A stretch of DNA of 64,000 nucleotides, from contig NZ_LT629775.1 in the NCBI RefSeq assembly GCF_900105395.1, positions 2,498,501 through 2,562,500 on the forward strand. Direction: 5' to 3'. A model generated the notes under the pieces. That model was given only the letters and a program-made list of their open reading frames with translations. It did not search any database and was not told the origin of the DNA. The position numbers were made by a program, and so were the translations under genes. This document shows positions 8,439 to 18,277 of this stretch, in pieces (the first letter of the stretch is position 1; every line of letters starts with the position of its first letter). Origin of the DNA: Streptomyces sp. TLI_053 (GTDB taxonomy: Bacteria > Actinomycetota > Actinomycetes > Streptomycetales > Streptomycetaceae).

Positions 8439-9038
8439 ATGAGTGGAAGCAGCAGCGGATCCGGATCCGGATCCACCCCCGGCGTATCCGGGACCGAGCT
8501 GATCGGGCTGATCTCGGCGTCGATCCGGCGCGAGCGCGAACGCGCCGGACTCTCGATGGCCGAACTGGCCCGCCGGGCCGGGATCGCCAAGTCGACGCTC
8601 TCCCAGCTGGAGTCGGGCGTCGGCAATCCGAGCGTCGAGACGCTGTGGGCGCTCGGCGTCGCGCTGGACGTGCCGTTCAGCCGGCTGGTCGACCCGCCCC
8701 GCCCGGTGGTCCGGGTGGTGCGGGCCGGCGAGGGTCCGGTCACCCACTCCGAGCGGGCCGACTACGCCGCGACCCTGCTGGCCTCCTGCCCGCCCAACGC
8801 CCGGCGCGACATCTACCGGATCGAGGCCGGGCCGGGCGAGAGCCGGGCCTCCGACCCGCACATGCCCGGCACGGTCGAGCATGTGCTGCTGGGCACCGGG
8901 CGGGCGCTGGTCGGGCCGGCCGAGGCACCCGTCGAGCTCGGCCCGGGCGACTACGTGAGCTACCCGGGCGACGCCCCGCACGTGTTCCGGGCGCTGGCGC
9001 CGGGCACCCTCGCGGTGATCGTGATGGAGCACGTCTGA
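8439..9038 (+). CDS. XRE-family regulator with C-terminal cupin domain
   Basis: A 199-aa regulator. Residues about 20-75 are a helix-turn-helix of the XRE type (LSMAELARRAGIAKSTLSQL, then ESGVGNPSVETLWAL). Residues about 120-195 form a cupin (GTVEHVLLGTG, VELGPGDYVSYPGDAPH) that probably senses a small ligand. The ATG at 8439 has GGAG about 9 bases upstream. It is divergent from azlCD and likely controls them. A Ser/Gly-rich N-terminal tail is unusual but harmless. Confidence 0.87.
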   Translation: MSGSSSGSGSGSTPGVSGTELIGLISASIRRERERAGLSMAELARRAGIAKSTLSQLESGVGNPSVETLWALGVALDVPFSRLVDPPRPVVRVVRAGEGPVTHSERADYAATLLASCPPNARRDIYRIEAGPGESRASDPHMPGTVEHVLLGTGRALVGPAEAPVELGPGDYVSYPGDAPHVFRALAPGTLAVIVMEHV

Positions 9039-9066
9039 GCGGGGCACCCCGGCGGGCCGGCGGGTG

Positions 9067-10980
9067 TCAGAGCTTCAGCAGCCGGTCCAGGAAAGGGTTG
9101 CCGAACACCCGGTGCGGGTCGTGGCGGTCCAGGACGGTGACCGCCTCGTCCCAGCCGGCCCCGCCGCCGGCGCGGTGGCTCGCCGGGACGATCCGGTCCA
9201 GCATGTCCGCGTCGGCCCAGGCGGCGTCCTCGGTGTAGGCCCAGCCCTTGGACCACTCGACGCGCAGACCGGCCCGGGTTCCGTCGAAGGAGCGCAGCAG
9301 GGCCTGTTCGAGGTCCCGGGCGAAGCGGTGCAGCCCGGGCGTGCCGGGGAAGGCGAGCACGTCGAGCCAGACCGCGGTGTCCCACTCGAGCCGGTCGGGG
9401 CGCGGGCGCAGCGCGGAGAGCAGCGGCGGCCGGGCGCCGGGCACCCCGGACCAGGCCGGGTCGTCCGTACCGGTCACCCGGATCTCCACCGCGCCGTTCA
9501 CCGGGAACTCGCCGCGGGACCGGTAGTCGTCGAGCAGCCGCCGGTACTGGTCGGCGAATTCGGCCACCACCCACTGGAGGTCGGCGCGGCGGGCGAGGAT
9601 CGCGTAGCCGTTCGCGGTGACCCGCAGGGTGGTCGGGCGGACGTACTGGAGCAGGGTGCGGGAGGGGCCCCAGAGGTCGGAGTGCAGGCCGCCGGCCAGC
9701 AGGTGGGTGAGCACCTCGCCGGTGAGCAGGTCGCGGATCAGCCCGCCGGAGAGCAGGACGTCGGTGAGGTCGCCGGTGAGTCCGATCTTGGCGATCAGGT
9801 ACTGGAGCCGGCCGAACAGCGGCGCGGTTCCCCAGGCTCCGGCGAGAAGGTCGCCGGCCAGCCGGGCGACCGGTTCCGGGATCGAGTCCGAGAACGGGTA
9901 GTTGTAGGGCTCGTCGACGGCGCGGGAGCCGAGCGGGCGGTCCGGGGCGATGCTCCAGGTCTTCAGCCACGGCCGGTCGGTGTAGGCGAACCAGATCGCC
10001 TCGGCCCGGCCGTCGCGGTCGACGAAGTCGGCGAAGGTGCGCGGGCGGGAGAGGCCGCCGAGGCCGGTCGTGGTGCCGGGGCGGGCGAAGAGCTCGGTGG
10101 CCGGGACGTCCAGCCGGCTGACGCAGCGCAGCGGGCGGTCGGCGCCGGCCCGGAGCACCACCTCGGTGACGAACGCCCGGCCGAGGTGGACCAGGAAGGC
10201 GGCGCTGTCCGCCTCTGACCGGTCGAAGGTCCGCAGGGTGTAGCGGTCGGTGGCCGGGTCGAGGACGACCGCGGTCAGGCTGGTCACCTGGTTGCTGACC
10301 GAGCCGTAGCCGTGGCCGTCAGCCAGCGCTTCGCCGGCGGCGGGGACGGCGGTGCCGTGGCCGCCGATCGCGAGCACGCCGCCGACGGTGAGTTCGCCGG
10401 GGGCGGGGACGGCGGTGAGGCCGAGGCCGCGGTCGGCCAGGTGGGCGAGCAACGCCTCCATGGTGGCGCCGGTCCGGGCGCGGACGGTGGTGGGCGAGTC
10501 GGCGGTGATGGCGGTGAGGTGGCGGGTGGTGTCGAGCAGCAGCACTCTGGCCGCCTCGGGGGTCCCGTCGGCGACGGTGAGCGGGGCCCAGGTGTGCCGG
10601 TGGCCCTGGGCGCGCAGGCGCCAGCCGTGGGCGCGGGCCCAGTCGGCGAGCACCGGGACCTCTTCGGGCGTGCGCGGGGCGCAGGTCCAGAGCTGGTCGG
10701 TGCCGATCTCGCCGGACCAGTTCCGGTAGACGCGCTGGAACACTTCGGTCCCGGCGGGCAGTCCGGGCGGTGCGGGGGCGGCGGCCCGGGCGCTGTCCGG
10801 TCCGACGGTGCCGCTGACCAGCCAGCCGGTGGTGCCGAGCGCCGCGGAGAGGCCGAGGAGGCGGCGCCGGCTGAGGCCGCCCTCCTCCGGCTCCCCGGCC
10901 GCCGGGCCGGTGGCGGCGCCTCCGGCCGGGTCCTGTCCGTGGTGGTGCCGGTGGTGCTGGTGGTCCGGTGCTGCCGTCAT
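9067..10980 (-). CDS. Tat-exported VAO-type FAD oxidase (class II cholesterol-oxidase-like)
   Basis: A 637-aa exported flavoprotein. The N-terminus carries a His-rich stretch, then a twin-arginine signal SRRRLLGLSAALGTTGWLVSG. A PCMH FAD-binding domain follows (about residues 80-270) with LRAQGHRHTWAPL, whose His is in the place of the covalent flavin link of VAO-type cholesterol oxidases. The rest resembles the cholesterol-oxidase substrate-binding domain (VFGNPFLDRLLKL at the end). Oxidation of a sterol or other alcohol is inferred; the substrate is not certain. The start at 10980 was chosen to place the Tat signal near the N-terminus; the ribosome site is weak. Divergent from the nitrilase gene. 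Confidence 0.8.
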   Translation of the reverse strand: MTAAPDHQHHRHHHGQDPAGGAATGPAAGEPEEGGLSRRRLLGLSAALGTTGWLVSGTVGPDSARAAAPAPPGLPAGTEVFQRVYRNWSGEIGTDQLWTCAPRTPEEVPVLADWARAHGWRLRAQGHRHTWAPLTVADGTPEAARVLLLDTTRHLTAITADSPTTVRARTGATMEALLAHLADRGLGLTAVPAPGELTVGGVLAIGGHGTAVPAAGEALADGHGYGSVSNQVTSLTAVVLDPATDRYTLRTFDRSEADSAAFLVHLGRAFVTEVVLRAGADRPLRCVSRLDVPATELFARPGTTTGLGGLSRPRTFADFVDRDGRAEAIWFAYTDRPWLKTWSIAPDRPLGSRAVDEPYNYPFSDSIPEPVARLAGDLLAGAWGTAPLFGRLQYLIAKIGLTGDLTDVLLSGGLIRDLLTGEVLTHLLAGGLHSDLWGPSRTLLQYVRPTTLRVTANGYAILARRADLQWVVAEFADQYRRLLDDYRSRGEFPVNGAVEIRVTGTDDPAWSGVPGARPPLLSALRPRPDRLEWDTAVWLDVLAFPGTPGLHRFARDLEQALLRSFDGTRAGLRVEWSKGWAYTEDAAWADADMLDRIVPASHRAGGGAGWDEAVTVLDRHDPHRVFGNPFLDRLLKL

Positions 10981-11099
10981 GCCCGCCCCTGTGTCCGGTG
11001 GACTTTCGTCCGCTCGCTCCCCCGATTCCGGGTGAGCGTACGAAGCAGTCGCGCGGGTGCCCCGATCCGGCTCATGATCTTCACTCGAAGGTATGAACC

Positions 11100-11129
11100 T
11101 TGCCGGATTTCCCGGTGGGCTCATAGGTT
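11100..11129 (+). promoter_or_regulatory. SigA/HrdB-like promoter candidate
   Basis: TTGCCG at 11100-11105 and TAGGTT at 11124-11129 are separated by 18 bases, a good match to the streptomycete housekeeping promoter. It sits about 40 bases before the GTG of the nitrilase-family gene. Confidence 0.5.
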
Positions 11130-11170
11130 GATCGTGATTCTCGTCCCCGATCTGCTCCGGAGGCCCCACC

Positions 11171-11893
11171 GTGCCCGCGCCCCTGACCGTCGCCGTCGCC
11201 CAGCCCGCCTGCGCCGAACCGGGTCGGCCCGACACGGTCGCGGTCAACGTCGAGCGCCACGCCGCCGCCGTCCGGGAGGCCGCCGCGGCCCGGCTGGTGG
11301 TCTTCCCCGAGCTCTCCCTCACCGGCTACGACCTGGCCGCGCCCTCGGTCGACCCGTCCGACGAGCGCCTCGCGCCGCTGGTCGCCGCCTGCGCCGAGAC
11401 CGGTGCCACCGCGCTGGTCGGCGCGCCGGTGACCGACCCCGACGGCCGCGACTTCATCGCCACCCTCGCCGTCACCGGCGGGGGCGCCACGATCGCCTGC
11501 CGCAAGATGAACCTCTGGGGGAACGAGCCCGAGCGCTTCGTCGCCGCCGAACGGCCCGCCCTGCTGGAACTGGACGGCCGGCGGCTGGGCCTGGCGATCT
11601 GCGCCGACGCCGCGAACCCCGCGCACGCCGAGCTGCTGGCCGGTCTCGGCGCCGAGGTGTACGTCGCCTCCACCCTGTACGGCGCGGGCCCGGAGGCGCT
11701 GGCCACCAAGGCGGCCCGCTACCCGGCCCGGGCGGCGGACAACGGCGTCTGGGTGGTGCTGTCGACCACCGCCGGCCCGAGCGGCGAGTTCGCCGCCAGC
11801 TCCGGCGGCTCGGGCGTGTGGGCCCCGGACGGCGGCGAGGTCGTCAAGGCCGGCACCGGGACCGGCGAGATCGTGACCGCCGTCCTGGGCTAG
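11171..11893 (+). CDS. Carbon-nitrogen hydrolase (nitrilase superfamily)
   Basis: A 240-aa amidase-fold protein with the complete catalytic triad of the superfamily: Glu in [11 protein letters not shown], Lys in ACRKMNLWG and Cys in [10 protein letters not shown]. It likely hydrolyses an amide or carbamoyl group; substrate unknown. GGAGG lies just before the GTG at 11171. It is slightly shorter than typical omega-amidases (about 260-280 aa) but no motif is missing. Stand-alone, divergent from the oxidase gene. Confidence 0.85.
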   Translation: MPAPLTVAVAQPACAEPGRPDTVAVNVERHAAAVREAAAARLVVFPELSLTGYDLAAPSVDPSDERLAPLVAACAETGATALVGAPVTDPDGRDFIATLAVTGGGATIACRKMNLWGNEPERFVAAERPALLELDGRRLGLAICADAANPAHAELLAGLGAEVYVASTLYGAGPEALATKAARYPARAADNGVWVVLSTTAGPSGEFAASSGGSGVWAPDGGEVVKAGTGTGEIVTAVLG

Positions 11894-11935
11894 CCGGCGA
11901 CGTCGGGCGGTCGCGGCGGTCGGGCAGCCGCGCAG

Positions 11936-11974
11936 TCACGGCGGTCGGGCGGTCGGGCGGTCGGGCGGTCGGGC
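11936..11974. repeat. Short tandem repeat of gcggtcgg
   Basis: The 8-base unit gcggtcgg is repeated about four times in the gap between the nitrilase and fumarase genes. Apart from this and the fumC leader, the 235-base gap shows nothing clear. Confidence 0.6.
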
Positions 11975-12128
11975 ACGATGTCGTACCCGCGCACCGGCCG
12001 GAAATACCCCGGGCCGGCGCGCGGCTGTGGTCAGCGGAAAGCCGAACCCGGCCGGAGCGGGGACCCTGGATCCGCAGGGGTCCCCGGCCCCCGGTCCGAC
12101 CGGGACCGTTCAGGAGGTGCAGCGCACG

Positions 12129-13520
12129 ATGGGTGACGAGCAGTACCGGATCGAGCACGACTCGATGGGCGAGGTACGGGTGCCGGCCGCGGCGAAGTGG
12201 CAGGCCCAGACGCAGCGCGCGGTGGAGAACTTCCCGGTGTCCGGCCAGCGCCTGGAGCCGGCCCACATCGCCGCGCTGGCGCGGATCAAGGCCGCCGCCG
12301 CGCGGGTCAACGCCAGGCTGGGCGTCCTGGACGAGGAGACCGCCGGGGCGATCGTGTCCGCCGCCGAGGAGGTCGCGGCGGGCCGGTGGGACGCGGAGTT
12401 CCCGGTCGACGTGTTCCAGACCGGCTCGGGCACCTCCTCCAACATGAACGCCAACGAGGTGATCGCCACCCTGGCCGGCGATCGCCTCGGCCGGCCGGTC
12501 CACCCCAACGACCACGTCAACGCCAGCCAGTCGTCCAACGACGTGTTCCCGTCCTCGATCCACATCGCCGCCACCGCCGCCGTCAGCCACGACCTGATCC
12601 CCGCCCTGGAGCACCTGGCCGAGGCGCTGGAGCGCAAGGCGGCGGAGTTCGCGGGCGTGGTCAAGGCGGGCCGGACGCATCTGATGGACGCCACCCCGGT
12701 CACCCTGGGGCAGGAGTTCGGCGGTTACGCGGCGCAGGTCCGGCACGGGCGGGAGCGGCTGCTGGCCACCCTGCCCCGGGTCGCCGAACTGCCGCTCGGC
12801 GGCACCGCGGTGGGCACCGGCATCAACACCCCGCCCGGTTTCGCGGCGGCGGTGATCGAGGAGGTCGCGCGCGCCACCGACCTGCCGCTGACCGAGGCCC
12901 GGGACCACTTCGAGGCGCAGGGCGCGCGGGACGGCCTGGTCGAACTCAGCGGCCAGCTGCGCACCGTGGCGGTCGGCTTCACGAAGATCGCGAACGATCT
13001 GCGCTGGATGGGCTCGGGCCCGCGCACCGGCCTCGGCGAGCTCAACCTCCCCGACCTCCAGCCCGGCTCCTCGATCATGCCCGGCAAGGTGAACCCGGTA
13101 CTGCCGGAGGTGGTGCTGATGGTCTCCGCCCAGGTGATCGGCAACGACGCCACCGTGACGGTGGCCGGGGCGAGCGGGAACTTCGAGCTCAACGTGATGC
13201 TGCCGGTGATCGCCCGCAACGTCCTGGAGTCGGTCCGGCTGCTCGCCAACAGCGCGCGGCTGCTCGCCGACCGGGCCGTGGACGGCATCACCGCCAACGT
13301 CGAGCGGGCCCGGGAGTACGCGGAGTCCTCGCCCTCGGTGGTCACGCCGCTGAACCGCTACATCGGCTACGAGGAGGCGGCGAAGGTCGCCAAGCAGGCA
13401 CTGGCGCAGCGGAAGACGATCCGCCAGGTGGTCCTGGAGCGCGGGTACGTCGAGCAGGGACGGCTCACGGTCGGGCAGCTGGACGAGGCCCTGGACGTGC
13501 TGCGGATGACCCGGCCGTAA
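12129..13520 (+). CDS. fumC: Class II fumarate hydratase
   Basis: A 463-aa fumarase/aspartase-superfamily enzyme that interconverts fumarate and malate in the TCA cycle. Seen: [47 protein letters not shown] with the catalytic-site His, and the signature [11 protein letters not shown] at residues 313-323 with the catalytic Ser. Length is normal for FumC. AGGAGGT lies ten bases before the ATG at 12129; an in-frame GTG at 12117 would overlap that site. A weak hairpin follows the stop. Confidence 0.93.
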   Translation: MGDEQYRIEHDSMGEVRVPAAAKWQAQTQRAVENFPVSGQRLEPAHIAALARIKAAAARVNARLGVLDEETAGAIVSAAEEVAAGRWDAEFPVDVFQTGSGTSSNMNANEVIATLAGDRLGRPVHPNDHVNASQSSNDVFPSSIHIAATAAVSHDLIPALEHLAEALERKAAEFAGVVKAGRTHLMDATPVTLGQEFGGYAAQVRHGRERLLATLPRVAELPLGGTAVGTGINTPPGFAAAVIEEVARATDLPLTEARDHFEAQGARDGLVELSGQLRTVAVGFTKIANDLRWMGSGPRTGLGELNLPDLQPGSSIMPGKVNPVLPEVVLMVSAQVIGNDATVTVAGASGNFELNVMLPVIARNVLESVRLLANSARLLADRAVDGITANVERAREYAESSPSVVTPLNRYIGYEEAAKVAKQALAQRKTIRQVVLERGYVEQGRLTVGQLDEALDVLRMTRP

Positions 13521-13527
13521 CCCCCGG

Positions 13528-13547
13528 GGGACGGCGCGAGCCGTCCC
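13528..13547 (+). terminator. Short hairpin after fumC
   Basis: gggacggc (13528-13535) pairs with gccgtccc (13540-13547) across gcga, eight bases after the stop. It is a plausible weak terminator. The following 130 bases repeat ggacggcaggccc-like units. Confidence 0.5.
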
Positions 13548-13684
13548 GGTCGGCACACGCTCCCGGACGGCAGGCCCAGCGGACGGGCAGGCACCCCGGA
13601 CGGCAGGCCCCGGGCGGCACGCGCCCGGGGCGCGGACGGCGGCCTCGCCGTTCCGCGCCCCGGGTTCCGGGCTTCCGTCGGACG

Positions 13685-14155
13685 TCAGCCCTTGGCTCGG
13701 CCGGCCCGGCCGAGCCGCATCGCGGCTCCGTTCGACGTCATGGTGGCCATCGAGATGGCGGCGAGCCCCAGCAGGAACATCACGCCACCTGCGATCATGC
13801 AGGTCACGATGTTCTTGCCCCGGTTCACCTCACCCGAGACGACCCAGGGGGAGACGAACGTCCACGCGCCGAGCAGGGTCGCGGCCCAGGCCCGTGCGTG
13901 CGTGCGCTCGTACGCCGAGCCGTAGCCGGCCATCAGCACGCAGTAGGCGATGCCGACGATCAGGCAGGTGACGGTCAGCGTGCTGAAGGCGGTGAAGCCG
14001 ACGATCCATGGCGAGGCCGCCAGGAACAGACCGGCCAGGACGGCCAGGGCCTCGACGGCCTGGGCCCGTGGGGTCAGAGTGACCCGCTCGTAGTGCTCCC
14101 GGAGTTCGACGATGTCCGGATGGTGCTCCATGCCCATCGGGATCTGGGTAGACAC
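13685..14155 (-). CDS. SPW-repeat membrane protein
   Basis: A 156-aa, four-TM protein with two SPW motifs (AASPWIVGF and VSPWVVSG), the hallmark of SPW-repeat integral membrane proteins, whose function is unknown. The GTG at 14155 (VSTQIPMGMEHH) was chosen because AGGAGGT lies eight bases before it; the GTG at 14164 sits inside that ribosome site. It is divergent from the PadR-type regulator, whose palindrome lies in the shared gap. Confidence 0.85.
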   Translation of the reverse strand: MSTQIPMGMEHHPDIVELREHYERVTLTPRAQAVEALAVLAGLFLAASPWIVGFTAFSTLTVTCLIVGIAYCVLMAGYGSAYERTHARAWAATLLGAWTFVSPWVVSGEVNRGKNIVTCMIAGGVMFLLGLAAISMATMTSNGAAMRLGRAGRAKG

Positions 14156-14324
14156 CGATACCACCTCCTACGTGCGGAACATGGGGGCGCAAGCCCAGTA
14201 CCATTCTGGCGCCGTTGGACCGTTTTGCACCTTTTCGCCGGGGAAGCTACCCTGCCCGCCCGCCGGTCCGCCCCCTCCGCCCGACCGGGTGACCTCCGTC
14301 TCAACCCCGCCCGCGGCCATTGCG

Positions 14325-14342
14325 TATGCAACTCGTTGCATA
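14325..14342. promoter_or_regulatory. Palindromic operator for the PadR regulator
   Basis: tatgcaac (14325-14332) and gttgcata (14335-14342) form a perfect 8+2+8 palindrome 15 bases before the PadR-type start codon. PadR proteins bind such A/T-containing dyads, so autoregulation, possibly extending to the neighbouring genes, is likely. Confidence 0.7.
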
Positions 14343-14356
14343 GCAGGATGCCGCTC

Positions 14357-14920
14357 ATGGCACTGGAGCACGCGATCCTCGTCTCGCTGCTGGAACGACC
14401 CGGTTCCGGCTACGAGCTGGCCCGGCGCTTCGACCGGTCCATCGGCCGCTTCTGGACCGCCACCCACCAGCAGATCTACCGGGTGCTGCGGCGGATGGAG
14501 ACGGACGGCTGGGTCTCGGTCGAGGAGGTCGCGCAGGACGGGCGGCCGGACAAGAAGGTGTACTCGGCGGCCGCGCCCGGCCGGACCGCGCTCGCCGCCT
14601 GGCTGCGCGAGCCCGTCGAGGCCGAGACGGTCCGCCACGAGCTCGCCGTGCGGATCCGCGCGGCGGCCTTCGACGACCCCGCCGCCCTGATCCCCGAGGT
14701 CGAACGGCACCGGGACGGCCACGCCGCCCTGCTCGCCCACTACCTCCACGGCGAGGGGCGCGACTTCCCCGAACCGGACACGCTCGACGCCCGGCAGCGG
14801 CTCCAGCACGTGGTGCTGCGCGGCGGCATCGAGTACGAGCGGATGACGCTGGCCTGGCTGGACGACGTCCTCGCCACCCTGCGCGAGCTGGCCGCCGAGG
14901 CCGCCGGCCCCGCCGACTGA
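14357..14920 (+). CDS. PadR-family transcriptional regulator
   Basis: A 187-aa regulator. An N-terminal winged helix (MALEHAILVSLLERPGSGYE, IYRVLRRMETDGWV) is followed by the C-terminal helical dimerisation domain of the PadR/Vir type. An in-frame ATG at 14348 would add three residues; ribosome sites are weak for both. It stands 63 bases upstream of a large acyl-CoA dehydrogenase on the same strand, so it probably regulates that gene as well as itself through the palindrome at 14325-14342. Confidence 0.88.
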   Translation: MALEHAILVSLLERPGSGYELARRFDRSIGRFWTATHQQIYRVLRRMETDGWVSVEEVAQDGRPDKKVYSAAAPGRTALAAWLREPVEAETVRHELAVRIRAAAFDDPAALIPEVERHRDGHAALLAHYLHGEGRDFPEPDTLDARQRLQHVVLRGGIEYERMTLAWLDDVLATLRELAAEAAGPAD

Positions 14921-14983
14921 CCCTCCGTGCTCCTCGTCCCACCCTCCACCCAGCTCTCCACCCTCGACCCCCGGGAGCCCGCG

Positions 14984-16684
14984 ATGCTCTTCAACCCGCG
15001 TTCCTACGACCCCGCGCAGTTCGACGAGCCGACCCGCCGGCTGCTGCGCGCGACCGTCGACTGGTTCGAGTCGCGCGGCAAGAAGGCGCTGATCGACACC
15101 TACATCGATCGCAGCTGGTACGCCGACTTCCTCGAATTCGCCGCCAAGGAAGGCCTGTTCGCCGAGTTCCTGACGCCGTCCGCGGCCGACCCGGACAAGC
15201 GCTGGGACACCGCCCGGATCGCCGAGCTCAACGAGATCCTCGGCTTCTACGGCCTCGGCTACTGGTACACCTGGCAGGTCACCATCCTGGGCCTCGGCCC
15301 GGTCTGGCAGAGCGAGAACGAGGCCGTCCGGGCGCGGGCCGCCAGGCTCCTGGCCGAGGGCCACGTGATGGCGTTCGGGCTCTCCGAGCGCAGCCACGGC
15401 GCCGACATCTACTCGACCGACATGATCCTCACCCCGGACGGCGAGGGCGGCTTCACCGCCACCGGCTCCAAGTACTACATCGGCAACGGCAACGTCGCCG
15501 GCCTGGTCTCGGTGTTCGGCCGCCGCTCGGACGTCGAGGGGCCGGAGGGCTACGTCTTCTTCGCCGCCGACAGCCGCCACGAGGCGTACCACCTGGTCAA
15601 GAACGTCGTGAACGCCCAGATGTACGTCAGCGAGTTCCGGCTGGAGGAGTACCCGGTCCGCGCCGAGGACGTGCTGCACACCGGCAAGGCCGCCTTCGAC
15701 GCCGCGCTGAACACCGTCAACGTCGGCAAGTTCAACCTCTGCACCGCCTCCGTGGGCATCTGCGAGCACGCGATGTACGAGGCCGTGACGCACGCCCACA
15801 ACCGGGTGCTCTACGGAAAGAAGGTCACCGACTTCCCGCACGTGCGGCGCGAGCTGACCGACGCCTACGCGCGACTGGTGGCCATGAAGCTGTTCGCCGC
15901 CCGCTCGGTGGACTACTTCCGGACCGCCTCCCCCGAGGACCGCCGCTACCTGCTCTTCAACCCGATGACCAAGATGAAGGTCACCACTGAGGGCGAGAAG
16001 GTCATCGACCTGATGTGGGACGTCATCGCGGCCAAGGGCTTCGAGGCTGACACCTACTTCGACAAGGCCGCCAAGGACATCCGGGGCCTGCCGAAGCTGG
16101 AGGGCACCGTCCACGTCAACCTGGCGCTGATCCTCAAGTTCATGGCCAACTACCTGTTCGCCCCGGCCGAGTACCCCGCGGTGCCGACCCGCCGGGACGC
16201 CGCCGACGACGGCTTCCTGTTCCGGCAGGGCCCGGCCCGGGGCCTGGGCGCGATCCGCTTCCACGACTGGCGGACCGCCTACGACGCGCACGCGCACCTG
16301 CCGAACGTCGCCCGGTTCCGCGAGCAGGCCGACGGCTTCTGCGCGCTGCTGCTGGAGCACGCGCCGAGCGCGGAGCAGCAGGCCGACCTGGACTTCCTGC
16401 TGGAGATCGGCCAGTTGTTCGCGCTGATCGTCTACGGCCAGCTGGTGCTGGAGCAGGCCGAGCTCACCGGGCTGGACCAGGACCTGCTGGACCAGGTCTT
16501 CGACGCGCTGGTGCGGGACTTCTCCGCGCACGCCACCGAGCTGCACGGCAAGGCGTCCACCACCGAGGCGCAGGCGGCGTGGGCGCTGGCGCACGTCCGC
16601 CGCCCGGTCGCGGACGGCGCCCGGACGGCGAAGGTGTGGGGCATGGTCGAGGCGCTCTCGGGCGCCTACGAGATGGCGCAGTAG
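14984..16684 (+). CDS. Large acyl-CoA dehydrogenase
   Basis: A 566-aa acyl-CoA-dehydrogenase-fold protein, well above the usual 380-400 aa because of an extra C-terminal helical domain (about residues 400-566). The flavin/substrate segment reads AFGLSERSHGADIYSTDM, and SKYYIGNGNVAGLVSVF follows. GGGAG precedes the ATG at 14984. The PadR gene immediately upstream suggests induction by an acyl or phenolic ligand. Substrate chain length cannot be told. A long hairpin follows. Confidence 0.87.
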   Translation: MLFNPRSYDPAQFDEPTRRLLRATVDWFESRGKKALIDTYIDRSWYADFLEFAAKEGLFAEFLTPSAADPDKRWDTARIAELNEILGFYGLGYWYTWQVTILGLGPVWQSENEAVRARAARLLAEGHVMAFGLSERSHGADIYSTDMILTPDGEGGFTATGSKYYIGNGNVAGLVSVFGRRSDVEGPEGYVFFAADSRHEAYHLVKNVVNAQMYVSEFRLEEYPVRAEDVLHTGKAAFDAALNTVNVGKFNLCTASVGICEHAMYEAVTHAHNRVLYGKKVTDFPHVRRELTDAYARLVAMKLFAARSVDYFRTASPEDRRYLLFNPMTKMKVTTEGEKVIDLMWDVIAAKGFEADTYFDKAAKDIRGLPKLEGTVHVNLALILKFMANYLFAPAEYPAVPTRRDAADDGFLFRQGPARGLGAIRFHDWRTAYDAHAHLPNVARFREQADGFCALLLEHAPSAEQQADLDFLLEIGQLFALIVYGQLVLEQAELTGLDQDLLDQVFDALVRDFSAHATELHGKASTTEAQAAWALAHVRRPVADGARTAKVWGMVEALSGAYEMAQ

Positions 16685-16704
16685 CCGCCCCGCCCGTGGG
16701 GGAC

Positions 16705-16738
16705 CCGGGGGTGCCGGTCGGCGGACCGGCACCCCCGG
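16705..16738. terminator. Bidirectional terminator hairpin, 15-bp stem
   Basis: Arms 16705-16719 and 16724-16738 are perfectly complementary with loop ggcg. It lies between the converging acyl-CoA dehydrogenase (ends 16684) and M28 peptidase (ends 16760). Confidence 0.85.
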
Positions 16739-16759
16739 AGTCGTGTCACCGGCGGACCG

Positions 16760-18253
<1,494 letters not shown>

Positions 18254-18277
18254 TCAGAAGGGCGACCGCGGGGGCCG

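Noticed and set aside
10981..11322. N-terminal extension of the FAD oxidase frame
   Set aside because: It would bury the twin-arginine signal more than 130 residues inside the protein, and it overlaps the promoter and coding region of the divergent nitrilase gene.
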